This document shows, one piece after another, positions 14,220 to 14,525 of a stretch of DNA of 14,525 nt. Both the position numbers and the translations under genes were made by a program. Source of the DNA: JAKALQ01 sp963978265. GTDB taxonomy: Bacteria > Actinomycetota > Actinomycetes > S36-B12 > UBA5976. The notes under the pieces were generated by a model, which saw only the letters and a list, made by a program, of their open reading frames with translations, did not search any database and was not told where the DNA came from. The stretch is taken from assembly GCA_963978265.1 (NCBI GenBank), contig CAXBQV010000039.1, positions 1 to 14,525 of the forward strand. Direction: 5' to 3'. Numbering within the stretch: the first letter of the stretch is position 1; each line of letters starts with the position of its first letter.

Positions 14220-14525
14220 ATGAAGGTCACCGGACTGTTCTTCGCATGGTCGGCAGCCATCTTCTACCTGATCGCAACCATCTACCATTTCGTCGCGCAC
14301 GAAGTCGTAGGCGTTACCGCGATCGCCCTCACCGGCGGCCTGTGCACCATCATCGCCGTGTACTTCCTCTTCACCGACAAGCGCATCGGCGCCCAGCCTG
14401 AAGACAACATCAACGCCGAGGTGCACGATGCTGACGCGGAGTACGGCTTCTTCAGCCCGCACTCCTGGTGGCCGCTGCCACCTTGCCGTCGGTGTCGTTC
14501 CAGATCTCTTCAGCTGTCGTCTTGC
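14220..14525 (+). CDS. ctaF: Cytochrome c oxidase subunit IV (actinobacterial CtaF), partial and probably frameshifted near the end
   Basis: Small membrane subunit of the actinobacterial aa3 oxidase. The ATG lies 2 bp after the ctaD stop, with a purine-rich GGAAGAGAG upstream inside ctaD. The protein begins MKVTGLFFAWSAAIFYLIA (helix 1), then a second helix (ALTGGLCTIIAVYFLFTDKR). The family hallmark EYGFFSPHSWWPLP follows at about residues 71-84. After that (from about base 14474) the frame gives Cys/Arg-rich sequence instead of the expected third helix. A shifted frame reads LAVGVV, closer to what the family has there. Either one or more bases are wrong at this end or the gene is damaged. 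The window edge cuts the gene; about 130-140 residues would be normal. Confidence 0.85.
   Translation, partial: MKVTGLFFAWSAAIFYLIATIYHFVAHEVVGVTAIALTGGLCTIIAVYFLFTDKRIGAQPEDNINAEVHDADAEYGFFSPHSWWPLPPCRRCRSRSLQLSSC

Overview
The window is a compact, high-GC stretch of an actinobacterial chromosome. Three things point to Actinobacteria. The ctaC-ctaD-ctaF cytochrome oxidase genes include the actinobacterial-type subunit IV. There is a DUF3043 membrane protein. The block pepA, gcvT, cobT-like, DUF3043, glycerate kinase, HesB/ErpA, AdoK, ctaC keeps the order I recall around Rv2200c-Rv2213 of Mycobacterium tuberculosis. Intergenic gaps are tiny, convergent genes overlap or share stop codons, and many genes look leaderless. 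This suggests a streamlined, probably free-living actinobacterium. The lineage cannot be fixed from sequence reading alone; a Nanopelagicales-like plankter is one possibility.

Layout. Bases 1 to about 380 do not belong with the rest. They hold a fragment of an ABC-transporter ATPase and a fragment resembling a DUF5946 zinc-ribbon-like protein, joined abruptly to the middle of a reverse-strand lpdA (dihydrolipoamide dehydrogenase). This is either an assembly chimera or a real rearrangement. Then come pepA (reverse) and, divergently, gcvT. Convergent with gcvT is a short, degenerate CobT-like gene preceded by a 40-residue membrane protein gene. A Kv-beta-type aldo/keto reductase follows (forward), then the reverse operon nadA-DUF3043, and divergently glycerate kinase, erpA, adoK and aat. 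A reverse-strand cysteine-desulfurase-like gene that has lost its PLP lysine separates these from ctaC-ctaD-ctaF at the right end. ctaF is cut by the window edge and loses its reading frame close to it.

How the genes fit together. Most are housekeeping: glycine cleavage and lipoamide chemistry (gcvT, lpdA), NAD synthesis (nadA, a [4Fe-4S] enzyme), Fe-S delivery (erpA), purine salvage (adoK), glycerate use, N-degron tagging (aat) and aerobic respiration (cta genes). The most interesting items are two apparent pseudo-enzymes that keep conserved chromosomal positions while lacking catalytic residues: the CobT-like and NifS-like proteins. The other is a precise promoter architecture: seven genes carry a TAnnnT-like -10 box exactly 6 nt before the start codon, as expected for leaderless mRNAs. 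I found no tRNA, rRNA, CRISPR array, insertion sequence or phage gene.
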